Positions 47,583 to 58,205 of a stretch of 64,000 nt of DNA are shown here, in pieces. Numbering within the stretch: the first letter of the stretch is position 1; every line of letters starts with the position of its first letter. Under the pieces are notes generated by a model, which did not search any database, had not been told where the DNA came from, and was given only the letters and a program-made list of their open reading frames with translations. The position numbers were made by a program, and so were the translations under genes. This DNA is from Methylobacterium nodulans ORS 2060 (GTDB taxonomy: Bacteria > Pseudomonadota > Alphaproteobacteria > Rhizobiales > Beijerinckiaceae): assembly GCF_000022085.1 (NCBI RefSeq), contig NC_011894.1, positions 274,501-338,500 of the forward strand, in the 5' to 3' direction.

Positions 47583-50500
47583 TCACTCCGCAGCCGCGGC
47601 CAGCGGCGCCTCCGGCGCGCGGAACCGCGTGAGCAGCACCGCCTCCTCCTGCTTGGCGGCGGCGAGGCTCTTCGCCTTGACCGGCCCGAAGCCCCGGATG
47701 GTCAGGGGCAGGTTCGCGAGGCCGACCGCGACCGCGTGGTTCGCCGGGGTCAGGTCGCGCAGGATCTCGGCGACGAGCGTCTCGAATTCGCCGATGAGGC
47801 GGCGCTCCTCCCGGCGCTCCTGCGTGTAGCCGAACGGGTCGAGGGCCGTGCCGCGCAACCGCTTCATCCGGGCGAGCATCCGGAAGACGCGCAGCACCCA
47901 GGGGCCGAAGCTCATCTTGCGCGGGCGCCCGGTCCGGGGATCGGTGCGCGCGAGGAGCGGCGGCGCGAGGTGGAACTCGTAGCGCAGCCCCTCGCCCTCG
48001 AAGGTGTTGCGGATCTGCGCCTCGAAATGCCCGTCCGTATAGAGGCGGGCCACCTCGTACTCGTCCTTGTAGGCCATCAGCTTGAACAGGGACCGTGCCA
48101 CCGCCTCGGTGAGCGGGCTTCCGCCCGGATGCACCGCAGCCTCCCGCTCCCGCACGGAGGCGACGATGCGGGCATAGCGCTGCGCATAGGCCGCGTCCTG
48201 GTAGTCGGTCAGGAAGGCGACGCGCCGGGCGATCAGCGTGTCGAGATCGGCTGAGAGATCCGAGGCCGTCGCGGCCTTGAGCGCGCCCAGGGTCTCGGGC
48301 GCGGCGGCGGCCCGCCGGCCCCAGGCGAAGGCCGCGAGGTTCATCGGCACCGCCTCGCGGTTGAGCTCGATCGCCTTCAGGATCGCGGCCCGCGACAGCG
48401 GCACGCGACCGCGCTGCCACGCATAACCCAGCATGAACATGTTGGCCGCGATGGCATTGCCGAGCGCCGCCACCGCGAGCCCGGTGGCATCGGTGAGGTC
48501 CGCATGGGCCGGGCCGGCCTTCTCGCGGATCACCCGCTTGATGCGCTCCACCGGGAGCGAGAAGTCGGGCCGGCGGGTGAAGTCGCCCGGCATGATCTCG
48601 GCGGTGTTGACGACCACATGGGTGCGGCCGGGCCGCACGGCGGCGAGCACCTTGCGGGTCCCGGTCACGACGAGGTCGCAGCCGAGGATCAGGTCGGCGG
48701 CGCCCGCCGTGACCCGGATCGCATGGATGTCGTCCTGGGCTTGAGCCAAACGGACATGGCTGAACACCGCCCCGCCCTTCTGGGCGAGGCCCGCCATGTC
48801 GATCATGCCGAGCCCCTTGCCTTCGAGATGGGCCGCCATGCCGAGGATCGCCCCGACCGTGACCACGCCGGTGCCGCCGACGCCCGTCACGATGATGTTG
48901 TAGGTGCCCTCGATGGGGGGCAGGACCGGCTCCGGCAGGCCCTCGTCCGGCGTGCCCGGGAGCGGCACCAGCGGGTGCGTGCGCGGTTTTCCCCCGTGCA
49001 CGGTGACGAAGGACGGGCAGAAGCCGTTGAGGCAGGAAAAATCCTTGTTGCAGCTCGACTGGTCGATGCGGCGCTTGCGGCCGAACTCGGTCTCCAGCGG
49101 CTGCACCGCCACGCAGTTCGACTGCACCGAGCAGTCGCCGCAGCCCTCGCAGACGAGATCGTTGATGATCACCCGCTTGTCGGGGTCGGGGAACCGGCCG
49201 CGCTTGCGGCGCCGCCGCTTCTCGGCAGCGCAGGTCTGGTCGTAGATCAGCACCGAGACGCCCGGCACCGTCGCGAGGTCGCGCTGGACCGTATCGAGGT
49301 CGTCCCGGTGGTGGATCGTCAGACCCTCCGGCCAGCGCATCCCGGACGGGTACTTGTGGGGCTCGTCCGTGACGAGCGCGATCCGCTCGACGCCCTCGGC
49401 GCGGACCTGCTGGGCGATGCGGTCGACGGTGAGGCCGCCCTCGTGGGGCTGGCCGCCCGTCATCGCCACCGCATCGTTGAACAGGATCTTGTAGGTGATG
49501 GTGGTGCCGGTATCGACGGCCCAGCGCAGGGCCAGCGAGCCGGAATGGTTGTAGGTGCCGTCGCCGAGATTCTGGAACACGTGGGTGCGCTTCGAGAACG
49601 GCGCCTCGCCGATCCAGTTCGCGCCCTCGCCGCCCATCTGGGTGCAGCCGTCGGTGCCGCGCTCCATCCACTGGGCCATGTAGTGGCAGCCGATCCCCGC
49701 ATAGGCCCGCGCTCCCTCGGGAATCCGGGTCGAGCTGTTGTGCGGGCAGCCGGCGCAGAAATGGGGCGTGCGGACCGCGATGTCGGTCGTGGCCGCGAGG
49801 ATCTCCTGCGCCTGCCGGAGGGCGGCGACGCGCCCCGCCAGATCGTCGTTGCGATGGTAGCGCAGCAGGCGCTCGCCCAGCGCCACCGCGATGTCGTTGG
49901 GGTCGAGCGCTCCCTTGACGGGGAAGAGCCAGCGCCCCGCCTCGTCGCGCTTGCCGACGCAGATCGGCTGGTTGGCGGTGCCGTAGAGCTCCTCGCGGAC
50001 CTGCACCTCGATGAGGGAGCGCTTCTCCTCGACCACCATGATCAGGTCGAGCCCCTCCGCGAAGGCGAGGAGTTCGCGCTGCGAGAGCGGCCACGGGCAG
50101 GCGACCTTGTAGAGCCGAAGCCCCATGTCGTTCGCCTTCACCTCGTCGAGGCCGAGATCGTCGAGGGCCTGGCGGACATCGAGATAGGACTTGCCGACCG
50201 TGATGACGCCGATCTTCGGCTGGCGCCCGCCCGACAGGATGATGCGGTTGAGGTTGTTGGCCCGCACGAAGGCCATCATCGCGTCGCGCTTGTAGTCCTG
50301 GAGGCGGGCCTCCTGCTCCAGGATCACGTCCGGCGTGCGGATGTTGAGGCCGCCCGGCGGCATCGCGAAATCGTCCGGCTGCACGATCCTCACGCGGTCG
50401 AGCCGGGCATCGACGCTCGCCGTCGATTCGATGTTGTCCTTCACGCATTTGAAGGCGACCCAGGTGCCGCAATAGCGGCTCATGGCGTAGCCGTAGAGGC

Positions 50501-51068
50501 CGTAGTCGAGGATCTCCTGCACCCCGGCCGGGTTCAGGATCGGCATCATCACGTCGACGAAGTGGAACTCGGACTGGTGGGCGAGCGTGGAGGATTCGGC
50601 GGTATGGTCGTCGCCCATCAGCGCCAGCACGCCGCCGTAGCGGGAGGATCCGGCCGTGTTGGCGTGACGGAAGACGTCGCCCGCGCGGTCGACGCCCGGC
50701 CCCTTGCCGTACCAGAGGCCGAACACGCCGTCGTAGCGCCCCTCGCCGCGGATCTCGGCCTGCTGGGCGCCCCAGATCGCGGTGGCGGCGAGTTCCTCGT
50801 TGAGCCCCGGCTGGAAGACGATGTTGGCCGCCTCCAGCACCTTCCGGGCCTTGTACAGGTTCAGGTCGAGCCCGGCGATCGGCGAGCCGCGGTAGCCCGA
50901 GACGAAGCCTGCAGTGTTGAGCCCGGCGGCCCGGTCGCGGGCCTGCTGCATCAGCAGCATCCGGATCACCGCCTGGGTGCCGGTGATGAAGACCTGTTCA
51001 CGGGACAGATCGTACTTGTCCTCGAGGCTGACGGGTCGAAGGGACGAGACGGCCGACTGCCTGCCCAT
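47583..51068 (-). CDS. Fused indolepyruvate:ferredoxin oxidoreductase
   Basis: The 1161-residue enzyme oxidatively decarboxylates aryl pyruvates (indolepyruvate, phenylpyruvate) to aryl-acetyl-CoA, part of aromatic amino acid breakdown. Fused domains are TPP-binding alpha (N-terminal; ERGTDGCTQMGGEGANWIG), a cysteine-rich region (CEGCGDCSVQSNCV and CNKDFSCLNGFCPSF) for iron-sulfur clusters, and a C-terminal gamma-type domain (VTGVGGTGVVTVGAILGMAAH). GGAGGAAG lies 5 bases before ATG 51068, which fixes the start. A perfect 17-bp dyad lies upstream at 51151. The phenylacetyl-CoA product suits the PaaK-like gene at 59644. Confidence 0.9.
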   Translation of the reverse strand: MGRQSAVSSLRPVSLEDKYDLSREQVFITGTQAVIRMLLMQQARDRAAGLNTAGFVSGYRGSPIAGLDLNLYKARKVLEAANIVFQPGLNEELAATAIWGAQQAEIRGEGRYDGVFGLWYGKGPGVDRAGDVFRHANTAGSSRYGGVLALMGDDHTAESSTLAHQSEFHFVDVMMPILNPAGVQEILDYGLYGYAMSRYCGTWVAFKCVKDNIESTASVDARLDRVRIVQPDDFAMPPGGLNIRTPDVILEQEARLQDYKRDAMMAFVRANNLNRIILSGGRQPKIGVITVGKSYLDVRQALDDLGLDEVKANDMGLRLYKVACPWPLSQRELLAFAEGLDLIMVVEEKRSLIEVQVREELYGTANQPICVGKRDEAGRWLFPVKGALDPNDIAVALGERLLRYHRNDDLAGRVAALRQAQEILAATTDIAVRTPHFCAGCPHNSSTRIPEGARAYAGIGCHYMAQWMERGTDGCTQMGGEGANWIGEAPFSKRTHVFQNLGDGTYNHSGSLALRWAVDTGTTITYKILFNDAVAMTGGQPHEGGLTVDRIAQQVRAEGVERIALVTDEPHKYPSGMRWPEGLTIHHRDDLDTVQRDLATVPGVSVLIYDQTCAAEKRRRRKRGRFPDPDKRVIINDLVCEGCGDCSVQSNCVAVQPLETEFGRKRRIDQSSCNKDFSCLNGFCPSFVTVHGGKPRTHPLVPLPGTPDEGLPEPVLPPIEGTYNIIVTGVGGTGVVTVGAILGMAAHLEGKGLGMIDMAGLAQKGGAVFSHVRLAQAQDDIHAIRVTAGAADLILGCDLVVTGTRKVLAAVRPGRTHVVVNTAEIMPGDFTRRPDFSLPVERIKRVIREKAGPAHADLTDATGLAVAALGNAIAANMFMLGYAWQRGRVPLSRAAILKAIELNREAVPMNLAAFAWGRRAAAAPETLGALKAATASDLSADLDTLIARRVAFLTDYQDAAYAQRYARIVASVREREAAVHPGGSPLTEAVARSLFKLMAYKDEYEVARLYTDGHFEAQIRNTFEGEGLRYEFHLAPPLLARTDPRTGRPRKMSFGPWVLRVFRMLARMKRLRGTALDPFGYTQERREERRLIGEFETLVAEILRDLTPANHAVAVGLANLPLTIRGFGPVKAKSLAAAKQEEAVLLTRFRAPEAPLAAAAE

Positions 51069-51150
51069 CGGGCTTCCTCCACAAACTCCCCCCTCGGAGG
51101 CGTCGGCGGTCCGGTTCGTCCGGCCCTGCCCCACCCCAAGCCTTCGATTA

Positions 51151-51167
51151 TGTCAGCAATGCTGACA
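51151..51167. promoter_or_regulatory. Perfect dyad in the ior promoter
   Basis: TGTCAGCA and TGCTGACA flank a single A, making an exact 17-bp dyad 83 bp upstream of the indolepyruvate oxidoreductase ATG. The right half read on the minus strand ends next to a CATAAT -10-like hexamer. It is a strong operator candidate, for example for an Lrp/AsnC or GntR-type factor; the factor is unknown. Confidence 0.55.
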
Positions 51168-51291
51168 TTCTTTGGTACAACCGTCAATGAGGATCGCGGC
51201 GCCGTTCTCCGTCATCGCGACGCTCCCCGGCCCCCGCCCGTCCTCGTGCCGCGGCGCGTCGAGGCTTGCGGTCACCGTGACGCCTGCTCTC

Positions 51292-52986
51292 CTAAGCCGT
51301 CTTCTCCGCGACCAGTCCCAGCTTCTCCACCATCGCCTGCCGCATCCGATACTTCTGCATCTTGCCCGTCACGGTCGTGGGGAACTCCTCCACGAACTCG
51401 ACGTAGCGGGGGATCTTCTGATGGGCGATCTGGCCGGCGCAGTGGGCGCGCAAGCCCTCCGCCGTCAGCGCCGCGCCCGGGCGCAGCCTGACCCAGGCGC
51501 AGAGTTCCTCGCCGTAGCGGGGATCGGGCACGCCGAAGACCTGCACCTCCTGGATCGCCGGATGGCGGTAGAGGAATTCCTCCACCTCGCGCGGATAGAC
51601 GTTCTCGCCGCCGCGGATGACGAGATCCTTGATGCGCCCGACGATGTTGCAGAAGCCATCCTCGTCGAGGGTGGCGAGGTCGCCCGTATGCATCCAGCCG
51701 GCGGCGTCGCGCACCTCGGCCGTCTTCTCGGGATCGCCCCAGTAGCCCTGCATCACGCTGTAGCCCCGCGTGCACAGCTCCCCGGGCGTGCCCCGCGGCA
51801 CGATGCGGCCCTCGGCGTCGACGACCTTCACCTCGGTGTGCGGGTGGATGCGCCCCACCGTCGAGACGCGCCGCTCCAGGGGATCGTCCACCGCGCTCTG
51901 GAAGCTCACCGGGCTCGTCTCGGTCATGCCGTAGCAGATCGTCAGCTGCGTGAGATGCATCCGGTCGACCGCCCGCTGCATCACGGCGATCGGACAGGGC
52001 GAGCCCGCCATGATGCCGGTGCGCAGGCTCGACAGGTCGAAGCGCGCGAAATCCGGGTGGTCGAGCTCGGCGAGGAACATGGTCGGCACGCCGTAGAGCG
52101 CCGTGCAGCGCTCTGCCTCGACGGCGCGCAGCGTCGCCAGGGGATCGAAGCCCTCGCCCGGATAGACCATGGCGGCGCCCGAACTCACCGCCGCGAGATT
52201 GCCCATCACCATGCCGAAGCAGTGATAGAGCGGCACCGGAATGCAGATCCGGTCCTCCGGCGACAGGCGCATGGCGCGGCCGACGAAATAGCCGTTGTTG
52301 AGGATGTTGTGGTGGGTGAGGGTCACGCCCTTCGGACTGCCGGTTGTCCCGCTCGTGAACTGGATGTTGACCGGATCGTCGAACTGCAGCGCGCCGGCAT
52401 GGGCGGAGATGCGGTCGCGCTCGGTCGCGCCCGCCCGCTCCGCCACGGCCGCGAAGGGCAGCGTGCCCGGCGATTCCCCGCCGCCGATCTCGATCACGGT
52501 GCGAAGCGCCGGGAGCCGCGCGGCCCGCAGGCGCCCCGGCGCCGCCTCGCGCAGCTCGGGGGCAAGCGACGTCAGCATGCCGATATAATCGCTGCTCTTG
52601 AAGGCGCGGGCGGTGACGAGGGCCTTGCACCCGACCTTGTTGAGCGCGAATTCGAGCTCCGCCAGCCGGTAGGCCGGATTGACCGTGACGAGGATCAGCC
52701 CGGCCTTGGCGGCGGCGAACTGGGTGAGCGCCCATTCGGCGTTGTTGAGCGACCAGATCCCGATCCGGTCGCCCCGCTCGAGCCCGAGCGCCAGGAGACC
52801 CGCCGCGAAAGCCTCGGCCCGCGCGTTCAGCTCGGCCCAGCTCCAGCGCACTTCGCCGGCCGGCGCGATCAGGGCCGGGTGGTCGGGCCATGCTTCCGCG
52901 GCCGCGCTCAGCGCCTGGCCGATGGTCCGGCCGAGGAGCGGGACCTCGCAGGCGCCATGGACGTAGCTCGCCCGAGGGTGGGTCAT
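51292..52986 (-). CDS. Acyl-CoA synthetase (AMP-binding), divergent from ivd
   Basis: A 564-residue ANL-superfamily enzyme forming acyl-CoA from a carboxylic acid, ATP and CoA. It contains the P-loop [15 protein letters not shown], motif [17 protein letters not shown], and the C-terminal [12 protein letters not shown] with the catalytic lysine. It matches medium/short-chain acyl-CoA synthetases found in leucine/isovalerate clusters, so isovalerate or methylcrotonate are plausible substrates. It is divergent from ivd with a 177-bp shared regulatory region. Confidence 0.87.
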   Translation of the reverse strand: MTHPRASYVHGACEVPLLGRTIGQALSAAAEAWPDHPALIAPAGEVRWSWAELNARAEAFAAGLLALGLERGDRIGIWSLNNAEWALTQFAAAKAGLILVTVNPAYRLAELEFALNKVGCKALVTARAFKSSDYIGMLTSLAPELREAAPGRLRAARLPALRTVIEIGGGESPGTLPFAAVAERAGATERDRISAHAGALQFDDPVNIQFTSGTTGSPKGVTLTHHNILNNGYFVGRAMRLSPEDRICIPVPLYHCFGMVMGNLAAVSSGAAMVYPGEGFDPLATLRAVEAERCTALYGVPTMFLAELDHPDFARFDLSSLRTGIMAGSPCPIAVMQRAVDRMHLTQLTICYGMTETSPVSFQSAVDDPLERRVSTVGRIHPHTEVKVVDAEGRIVPRGTPGELCTRGYSVMQGYWGDPEKTAEVRDAAGWMHTGDLATLDEDGFCNIVGRIKDLVIRGGENVYPREVEEFLYRHPAIQEVQVFGVPDPRYGEELCAWVRLRPGAALTAEGLRAHCAGQIAHQKIPRYVEFVEEFPTTVTGKMQKYRMRQAMVEKLGLVAEKTA

Positions 52987-53019
52987 GGCGTTCCTCCTGG
53001 TTCTTGGCAGTTCGGCATC

Positions 53020-53075
53020 AAGAGCGGCGCGGGCACCCCTCTCGCATGCGGGAGAGGGGTGCCCGCGCCGCTCTT
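53020..53075. repeat. Long perfect hairpin (repeat family A variant) in a divergent promoter region
   Basis: AAGAGCGGCGCGGGCACCCC followed by TCTC (53020-53043) is exactly complementary to 53052-53075, giving a 24-bp stem with an 8-base loop (GCATGCGG). It lies between the starts of the acyl-CoA synthetase and ivd, in the probable 5' leaders, so it could influence either transcript. Confidence 0.8.
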
Positions 53076-53118
53076 CGCATCCGGGTCCTCACCCGATCCG
53101 CGAATCCATCTTGTTTTA

Positions 53119-53132
53119 AAAACGATCGTTCG
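53119..53132. promoter_or_regulatory. Candidate operator upstream of ivd
   Basis: AACGATCGTT at 53121-53130 is a perfect palindrome inside an AT-rich patch (TTTTAAAAACGATCGTTCGT), about 35 bp before the ivd ATG. Position and symmetry suit a repressor site for the catabolic operon. Confidence 0.4.
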
Positions 53133-53163
53133 TATAGATAGTCGAAACGCCCGGAGGACGCCC

Positions 53164-54339
53164 ATGATCCCGAACGCCGCACGCGAGTTCAATTTCGGCC
53201 TCGGCGAGACGGCCGACGCGATCCGCGAGAGCGTGCGCGACTTCGCGCGGGACCGGATCGCGCCGCGGGCCGAGGAGATCGACCGCACCAACACCTTCCC
53301 GCGCGACCTCTGGCCCGAGATGGGGGCGCTCGGCCTCCACGGGATCACGGTCGAGGAGGAGTATGGCGGCCTCGGCCTCGGCTATCTGGAGCATTGCGTG
53401 GCCATGGAGGAGGTGTCGCGCGCCTCCGCCTCGGTCGGCCTGTCCTACGGGGCGCATTCGAACCTCTGCATCAACCAGATCCGCCGCAACGGCTCGGACG
53501 CGCAGAAGCGCCGCTACCTGCCCAAGCTCATCTCCGGCGATGAGGTCGGCGCGCTCGCCATGTCGGAGCCGGGCTCCGGTTCGGACGTGGTCTCGATGCG
53601 CACCCGCGCCGAGAAGCGCGGCGACCGCTATGTGCTCACCGGCTCCAAGATGTGGATCACCAACGGCCCGGAGGCCGAGACGCTGGTGGTCTATGCCAAG
53701 ACCGACCCGGCCGCGGGGCCGCGGGGGATCACCGCCTTCCTCATCGAGAAGGGCATGAAGGGCTTCTCCACCGCCCAGAAGCTCGACAAGCTCGGCATGC
53801 GGGGCTCGGACACCTGCGAGCTCGTGTTCGAGGAATGCGAGGTGCCGGAGGAGAACGTGCTCGGCGAGGTCGGGCGCGGCGTGAACGTCCTGATGTCGGG
53901 CCTCGACTACGAGCGCGCCGTGCTGGCGGCGGGGCCGCTCGGCATCATGCAGGCCTGCCTCGACGTGGTCCTGCCCTATGTCCACGAACGCAAGCAGTTC
54001 GGCCAGCCGATCGGCGAGTTCCAGCTCGTCCAGGGCAAGCTCGCCGACATGTACGTGGCCACCAACGCCGCCAAGGCCTATGTCTACGCCGTGGCGCAGG
54101 CCTGCGACCGGGGCGAGACCACCCGTGAGGACGCGGCGGGCGCGATCCTCTACGCGGCCGAGCGGGCGACGCAATGCGCCCTCGACGCGATCCAGCTCCT
54201 CGGCGGCAACGGCTACATCAACGACTACCCGACCGGGCGCCTGTTGCGCGACGCCAAGCTCTACGAGATCGGCGCGGGCACGAGCGAGATCCGCCGCATG
54301 CTGATCGGCCGCGAGCTCTTCGCGAAATCCTCGGCTTGA
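53164..54339 (+). CDS. ivd: Isovaleryl-CoA dehydrogenase
   Basis: The 391-residue FAD enzyme oxidises isovaleryl-CoA to 3-methylcrotonyl-CoA in leucine degradation. It matches acyl-CoA dehydrogenases ([54 protein letters not shown]). The catalytic Glu lies in the region [16 protein letters not shown], where isovaleryl-CoA dehydrogenases place it, rather than at the C-terminal position of other family members. GGAGGA precedes the ATG. It is first in the operon ivd-mccB-mccA-MaoC-CitE. Confidence 0.92.
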   Translation: MIPNAAREFNFGLGETADAIRESVRDFARDRIAPRAEEIDRTNTFPRDLWPEMGALGLHGITVEEEYGGLGLGYLEHCVAMEEVSRASASVGLSYGAHSNLCINQIRRNGSDAQKRRYLPKLISGDEVGALAMSEPGSGSDVVSMRTRAEKRGDRYVLTGSKMWITNGPEAETLVVYAKTDPAAGPRGITAFLIEKGMKGFSTAQKLDKLGMRGSDTCELVFEECEVPEENVLGEVGRGVNVLMSGLDYERAVLAAGPLGIMQACLDVVLPYVHERKQFGQPIGEFQLVQGKLADMYVATNAAKAYVYAVAQACDRGETTREDAAGAILYAAERATQCALDAIQLLGGNGYINDYPTGRLLRDAKLYEIGAGTSEIRRMLIGRELFAKSSA

Positions 54340-54348
54340 GCCTTAGCC

Positions 54349-55956
54349 ATGCCGGTCCTGCCGACCACCGCCGATCTCGCCTCCGCGGAGGCCGGACGCA
54401 ACCGCGCCGCCTGGTCAGAGCTGCGCACCACCCTGAAGGCGCGCCGCGCCGAGGCCGCGGCCGGCGGTCCGCCGCGGGCGCGCGAGCGCCACCGCGCCCG
54501 CGGCAAGCTCCTGCCCCGCGACCGGGTGCTGCGCCTCCTCGATCCGGGCTCGCCCTTCCTGGAGATCGGCGCGCTCGCAGCCTACGGGATGTACGACGAC
54601 GCGATCCACGCGGCCGGCCTGATCGCCGGCATCGGACGGGTCGCGGGCCGGGAGGTCATGATCGTCTGCAACGACGCGACGATCAAAGGCGGCACCTATT
54701 TCCCGGTCACGGTGAAGAAGCACCTGCGCGCGCAGGAGATCGCCCGCGAGAACCGCCTGCCCTGCCTCTACCTGGTGGATTCGGGCGGCGCCAACCTGCC
54801 CCAGCAGACCGAGGTGTTTCCCGACCGCGAGCATTTCGGGCGCATCTTCTACAACCAGGCCCAGCTCTCGGCGGCGGGCATCCCGCAGATCGCCTGCGTG
54901 ATGGGCTCCTGCACGGCGGGCGGCGCCTACGTGCCCGCCATGTCGGACGAAAGCGTGATCGTGCGCCGCCAGGGCACGATCTTCCTCGGCGGCCCGCCTC
55001 TCGTGAAGGCGGCGACCGGCGAGGTCGTCAGCGCCGAGGATCTCGGCGGGGCCGACGTGCATGCCCGGCTCTCGGGCGTTGCCGACCACTACGCCACCGA
55101 TGACGCGCATGCCCTGGCGATCCTGCGCCGCATCGTCGGCACGCTGAACAGCGTCAAGCGGCCCGACCTCGACCTCACAGCCTCGTGCGATCCGCTCCAC
55201 GATGCCGCCGACCTCGACGCCGTGGTGCCGGTCGACCTGCGCAAGCAGTACGATTCCCGCGAGATCATCGCCCGGCTCGTCGACGGCTCCGAGTTCGACG
55301 AGTTCAAGCGGCTCTACGGCACCACGCTGGTGACGGGCTTCGCCCGCCTGTGGGGCATGCCGGTCGGGATCCTGGCGAATAACGGCATCCTCTACTCGGA
55401 GAGCGCGCTCAAGGGCGCGCATTTCATCGAGCTGTGCTGCCAGCGCCGGGTGCCGCTCCTGTTCCTCCAGAACATCGCCGGCTTCATGGTCGGGCGCGAG
55501 GTGGAAGCCGGCGGCATCGCCAGGAACGGCGCCAAGCTGGTGACCGCCGTCGCGACCGCGGCGGTGCCGAAGCTGACCGTTCTGGTCGGCGGCTCTTACG
55601 GCGCGGGCAATTACGGCATGTGCGGGCGCGCCTACGGCCCGCGCTTCCTGTTCGCGTGGCCGAACTCGCGCATCTCGGTGATGGGCGCCGAGCAGGCCGC
55701 GAGCGTGCTCGCCACCGTGCGCCGCGACAACCTCGAAGCCGCCGGCGAGACCTGGAGCGCCGAGGAGGAGGAGGCTTTCAAGGCCCCGATCCGCGAGCAG
55801 TTCGAGGCCGAGGGCTCGCCCTATTACGCCACCGCGCGGCTGTGGGACGACGGCATCATCCTGCCGGAGGAAACCCGCCGGGTGCTCGGGCTCGCCCTCT
55901 CGGCCTGCCTCAACGCGCCGGTGCCGGAGACGCGGTTCGGGCTGTTCCGGATGTGA
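54349..55956 (+). CDS. mccB: Methylcrotonyl-CoA carboxylase carboxyltransferase (beta) subunit
   Basis: The 535-residue subunit moves the carboxyl group from biotin to 3-methylcrotonyl-CoA. Carboxyltransferase signatures are [39 protein letters not shown] near residue 183, and [20 protein letters not shown] near 415. It starts 9 bp after ivd. A 189-bp repeat element then separates it from mccA. Confidence 0.94.
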   Translation: MPVLPTTADLASAEAGRNRAAWSELRTTLKARRAEAAAGGPPRARERHRARGKLLPRDRVLRLLDPGSPFLEIGALAAYGMYDDAIHAAGLIAGIGRVAGREVMIVCNDATIKGGTYFPVTVKKHLRAQEIARENRLPCLYLVDSGGANLPQQTEVFPDREHFGRIFYNQAQLSAAGIPQIACVMGSCTAGGAYVPAMSDESVIVRRQGTIFLGGPPLVKAATGEVVSAEDLGGADVHARLSGVADHYATDDAHALAILRRIVGTLNSVKRPDLDLTASCDPLHDAADLDAVVPVDLRKQYDSREIIARLVDGSEFDEFKRLYGTTLVTGFARLWGMPVGILANNGILYSESALKGAHFIELCCQRRVPLLFLQNIAGFMVGREVEAGGIARNGAKLVTAVATAAVPKLTVLVGGSYGAGNYGMCGRAYGPRFLFAWPNSRISVMGAEQAASVLATVRRDNLEAAGETWSAEEEEAFKAPIREQFEAEGSPYYATARLWDDGIILPEETRRVLGLALSACLNAPVPETRFGLFRM

Positions 55957-56021
55957 CGGCGATGAGCCTCCTCCTGCGAACGGGTGACGACATGCAGCAA
56001 CGCAGAACGAGATGGCGCGGG

Positions 56022-56210
56022 ACGCGCGGGAACCCCTCTCCCGTGCGGGAGAGGGGTAGGGGTGAGGGCCCCGGACCGTGCCGCCATGAATCACTGAGCG
56101 TGGTGCTGGCAGCGGCCCGGTTCAGGATACTTGCTGAACTACCTGGGCCCTCACGCGCGATCTTCGATCGCCTGCCCCTCTCCCGCACGGGAGAGGGGTT
56201 CCCCGCGCCA
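56022..56210. repeat. Palindromic repeat family A, composite copy within the mcc operon
   Basis: Inverted GCGCGGGAACCCCTCTCCCG units bracket a ~110-bp centre that differs from the other long copies. It lies between mccB and mccA, in the middle of what should be one operon, and probably forms a large transcript hairpin. Confidence 0.8.
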
Positions 56211-56248
56211 AGTCCGGAAGCCTGGTATCGTCGTCGGAGGAAGACCGC

Positions 56249-58205
56249 ATGACCGGGCTCCGCTCCGTCCTGATCGCCAACCGGGGCGAGATCGCCTGCC
56301 GGGTGATCCGCACCGCCAAGCGGCTCGGCCTGCGCACCATCGCGGTCCATTCCGAGGCGGATCGCTCCGCCCTGCACGTCGCCATGGCCGACGAGGCGCA
56401 TCTCATCGGCCCGGCGCCGGCCGCCGAATCCTATCTGCGCATCGACCGCATCCTCGAGGCGGCGGCGCAGGCCGGCGCCGACTGCATCCATCCGGGCTAC
56501 GGCTTCCTGTCCGAGCGCCCCGACTTCGCCGAGGCCTGCGCGGCGGCCGGGCTCGTCTTCGTCGGGCCGCCGGCCCCGGCGATCTGCGCCATGGGCCTCA
56601 AGGACGCCGCCAAGGCCCTGGTCGCCAAGGCCGGCGTGCCGGTGGTGCCGGGCTACCACGGTGCCCGCCAGGAGCCCGACTTCCTCGCCGCCGAGGCCGC
56701 GGCGATCGGCTATCCGGTCCTCATCAAGGCGGTGGCCGGCGGCGGCGGCAAGGGCATGCGGCGGGTCGAGCGCTCGGAGGATTTCGCCGCCGCCCTCGAA
56801 GGCGCGCAACGCGAGGCGCTGGCCGCCTTCGGCGATCCGCGGGTGCTGGTGGAGAAATACGTCCTCGCCCCGCGCCACGTGGAGATCCAGGTCTTCTGCG
56901 ACGCGCATGGCCATGCCGTGCACCTGTTCGAGCGCGACTGCTCGCTCCAGCGCCGCCACCAGAAGGTGATCGAGGAGGCGCCCGCCCCGGGCATGTCGCC
57001 GGCGGTCCGCGCCGCCATGGGCCGGGCCGCCGTCGAGGCGGCACGGGCGGTCGGCTATGTCGGCGCCGGCACCGTCGAGTTCATCGCCGACGGCCGCGAG
57101 GGCCTCACGACCGACGGCTTCTGGTTCATGGAGATGAACACGCGGCTGCAGGTCGAGCACCCGGTCACCGAGGCGATCACCGGGGTCGATCTGGTGGAAT
57201 GGCAGTTCCGGGTGGCGGCGGGCGAGCCCCTGCCATGCGGTCAGGACGACCTCGCCATCCGCGGGCACGCCGTCGAGGCGCGGCTCTACGCGGAGGATCC
57301 GGCGGCGGATTTCCTGCCCTCGACCGGGCGGCTGCGCGCCCTCGACTTGCCGACGGGCGACGGAATCCGCGTCGATACCGGCGTGCGCGCGGGCGATCTG
57401 GTCTCGCCCTTCTACGATCCGATGATCGCCAAGGTCATTGCCCACGGGGAGACGCGGGGGCAGGCCCTCGACCGGCTGGCGCAGGCTCTCGAGCGCACCC
57501 TCGTCGCCGGCCCCCGAGCGAACGTCGCCTTCCTCAAGGCGCTGGCCGAGGCGGAGGAGTTCCGGGCCGGGCGCTTCGACACCGGCTTCATCGACCGCCA
57601 TCTCGATGCGCTCACCGGCCGCGCCGCCGGGATCGATCCCGAGGCGATCCGGCAGGGCGTCGCCGCCCTGATCGCCCGCGCGCAAGGGGTGCCGGGTGCC
57701 CCCACCTCGCCCTGGGAGGTCGCGGACGGGTTCCAGCTCGGGGCCGGGCGCCGGCAGGCCTGGCCCGTCCTCGTCGAGGGCGAGGCCCGCGCGGTGACGC
57801 TGGCCTGGCCCGAGGGCGGCGGGGCCATGGCGATCGAGGCCGGCGAAGCGGCCCGCGCCCCCCGCCCCCGTCCACGTGGTGCCGACCGAACGCGGCATGC
57901 TCGTCGTGGCGGGCGGCCGGCAGGTGGCGGTGGAGCCGCCCGATCCCTTCGATGTCGATCTCGACCACATCGATATGGGCGGGAGCGTCAAGGCACCGAT
58001 GCATGGCCGCCTCGTCGCCATCCTCGTCGCCCCGGGCGAGCGGGTGACGCGCGGCCAGCGCCTCGCCATCGTCGAGGCGATGAAGATGGAGCACGCCCTC
58101 ACCGCCCCCGCCGACGGCGAGGTCACGGAGGTGGCGGCGGAGGCCGGCGCGCAGGTTGCCGAGGGCGCGCGCCTGATCACCATCCGCACGGAGGATGACG
58201 CATGA
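56249..58205 (+). pseudogene. mccA: mccA, methylcrotonyl-CoA carboxylase biotin-carrying (alpha) subunit, frame-disrupted
   Basis: Biotin carboxylase motifs (LIANRGEIACRVIRTAKRLG, GGGGKGMRRV, EMNTRLQVEHPVTE) are intact from 56249 to about 57860. The biotinyl domain then continues in the next frame (PTERGMLVVAGG, APMHGRLVAI, biotin motif VEAMKMEH, ending at 58205). The switch lies in the C-rich run 57858-57869 (C6 G C5). The shift equals one extra base; without it the product would be 651 residues. As written, the first frame runs on to 58198 as an arginine-rich tail without a biotin site. This is either an inactivating indel or a homopolymer sequencing error. Confidence 0.85.

Noticed and set aside
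57860-58198. Arginine-rich C-terminal tail as a novel MccA domain
   Set aside because: The next frame encodes a clear biotinyl domain with VEAMKMEH over the same DNA, so the tail is a frameshift product.
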